Both the position numbers and the translations under genes were made by a program. Positions 63,041-64,000 of a stretch of DNA of 64,000 nt are shown here, in pieces. The notes below the pieces were generated by a model, which was given only the letters and a program-made list of their open reading frames with translations, was not told where the DNA came from and did no database searches. The DNA lies in the NCBI GenBank assembly GCA_905182995.1, contig CAJJDP010000072.1, positions 12,934 to 76,933 of the forward strand, read 5' to 3'. Numbering within the stretch: position 1 is the stretch's first letter; each line of letters opens with the position of its first letter. This DNA comes from Paramecium octaurelia. Lineage: Eukaryota > Ciliophora > Oligohymenophorea > Peniculida > Parameciidae.

Positions 63041-64000
63041 TCAATTGGATTAAATTTGATTTCCAGATATATTGTACTAAGTAATGTATTATGTTGACCC
63101 TGTGACGAATAGTCTGTAAGATCCAATTGTTGTAGACAGGAAAATTGGATGAACTATCACACTTAGTTTAGTATTCATCTTAACATTCACTTAAATTGTT
63201 TGAATGTAATTATCAGCATTTGATTAGGCTAGCACCTTACCAAATTGATCCTGTAAAATCAAAGAATACGAATCCAAAGCCAAAAGAGGAGTCAACACAA
63301 ATGTGACTATTTAATTAAACGGAAGACCACCAATTTGATAGGCATCATCCCCTTAACAAACATCACTCTCTACTAAAAATGATGTATCCAATTGAATAGT
63401 CTTAGCATAACTGCTTTAATAAAACTCGTACAAAGGATATGTTCTAGTACTGCTACCATCATAATCTATGGTAACCGTCTTCACTATTTTAGTACCATTA
63501 AGATAGTTTCCATTAAGATCTACACTGTATCCATGATCTCCTATTGGTCCTAAGGGTCCCAAGGGTCCTAGAGGCCCTAATGGTCCAATTGGGCCAAGTG
63601 CTGACCATAAACCAAAGGCTCTTAATTGTACAGCAAAGTCATTGGATTCAAATAAGGTTTTCCCTGGATCTTATTATCCATAATATTGAGTTGTGGCCAA
63701 AGGACCTTTATAACCCAATGGACCGTCTTTTGACATGGGAGCTCCATACTAAATTTGGCTCCATTGGATTATCTACTATATATTAGTAGGCAATTAGATT
63801 TATCCAAAATAGTTGGAGGGGTACCAAAAAGGATTGGAGAGAGGTCCCAGGGAAGATAATGGTCCATAAGGGCCCAATGGTCCCAAATATCCAAGACAGC
63901 TGCTAGAACTCAGGTATTGATAGGGTGGTAAACCTGGAACCTTAGCTGGATCAATTTTAGGACAGACTGTATTGAGATCCACATTTGTTATGGAATTGGC
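63041..64000 (-). CDS. Collagen-like Gly-Pro-Leu repeat protein, 5' end beyond the window
   Basis: A minus-strand frame from the window edge to TGA 63043-63041. Seen from the edge: VDLNTVCPKIDPAKVPGLPP, a CLGYLGPLGPYGPLSSLG stretch, a spacer with YGAPMSKDGPLGYKGPL, a tighter block of GPx triplets (GPIGPLGPLGPLGPLGPIG, about 63530-63600), then a non-repetitive C-terminal region (YSVDLNGNYLNGTKIVKTV, SFLVESDVCQGDD, LFVTGSTQYITQYNISG). The C-terminus resembles a beta-rich extracellular domain. Gly-Pro-Leu/Ile/Tyr triplets are collagen-like but few and interrupted. Probably secreted or on the surface; the signal peptide would lie outside the window. Only 21 bp separate its stop from that of the inhibitor-2 gene. 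Confidence 0.75.

Overview
The window is macronuclear DNA of a Paramecium-type ciliate, most likely the P. aurelia group. It is very AT-rich. Long proteins are readable only if TAA and TAG mean glutamine and TGA is the stop. Nearly every gene is cut by tiny introns of about 20-30 nt with GTA...TAG borders. All gene calls below use that code, were read by eye and spliced by hand, so internal intron choices are inferences unless stated.

Layout. 1-28 kb is gene-poor. It holds an intron-rich TPR gene (1195-3336), a large cysteine-rich membrane protein on the minus strand (5792-10016), a pentapeptide/WD40 protein (15108-17664), a two-TM protein (22067-23508) and a CDPK-like pseudokinase (25570-27010). 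Between them lie long TGA-littered stretches with decayed gene fragments. 27-64 kb is densely packed: thioredoxin reductase, a small Cys-tailed protein, a MAPK15/ERK7-like kinase, a small protein, a hybrid histidine kinase, a CDPK, three tandem paralogous kinases, a multi-TM RING-H2 ligase, a divergent kinase, MPC1, a PP2A-family phosphatase, a kinase-LRR protein, a Gln-rich protein, Sec61-gamma, poly(A)-binding protein, a multi-TM protein, IFT70, a Lys-rich small protein, phosphatase inhibitor-2 and a collagen-like protein cut by the window end.

The most important observation is the thioredoxin reductase. Its frame ends Gly-Cys-TGA-Ala-TGA, the position of the penultimate selenocysteine of animal-type enzymes. 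About 55 nt past the final stop the transcript can fold into a textbook SECIS: a UGAU/UGAU quartet, a 10-bp stem with one mismatch, AAA at the 5' side of the apical loop, and a lower helix. So TGA, the only stop codon of this nucleus, also appears to encode selenocysteine here.

Two single-N gaps (11148 and 39487) are each followed by an exact copy of the preceding ~1.3 kb. These look like unmerged contig overlaps rather than real duplications; they repeat the 5' end of the Cys-rich gene and the 3' end of one kinase gene. The genes do not form operons. Functional themes are phosphorylation signalling (nine kinase or kinase-like genes, one PP2A-family enzyme, one PP1 inhibitor), cilia (IFT70, MAPK15-like) and secretory or mRNA housekeeping (Sec61-gamma, PABP, RING ligase).
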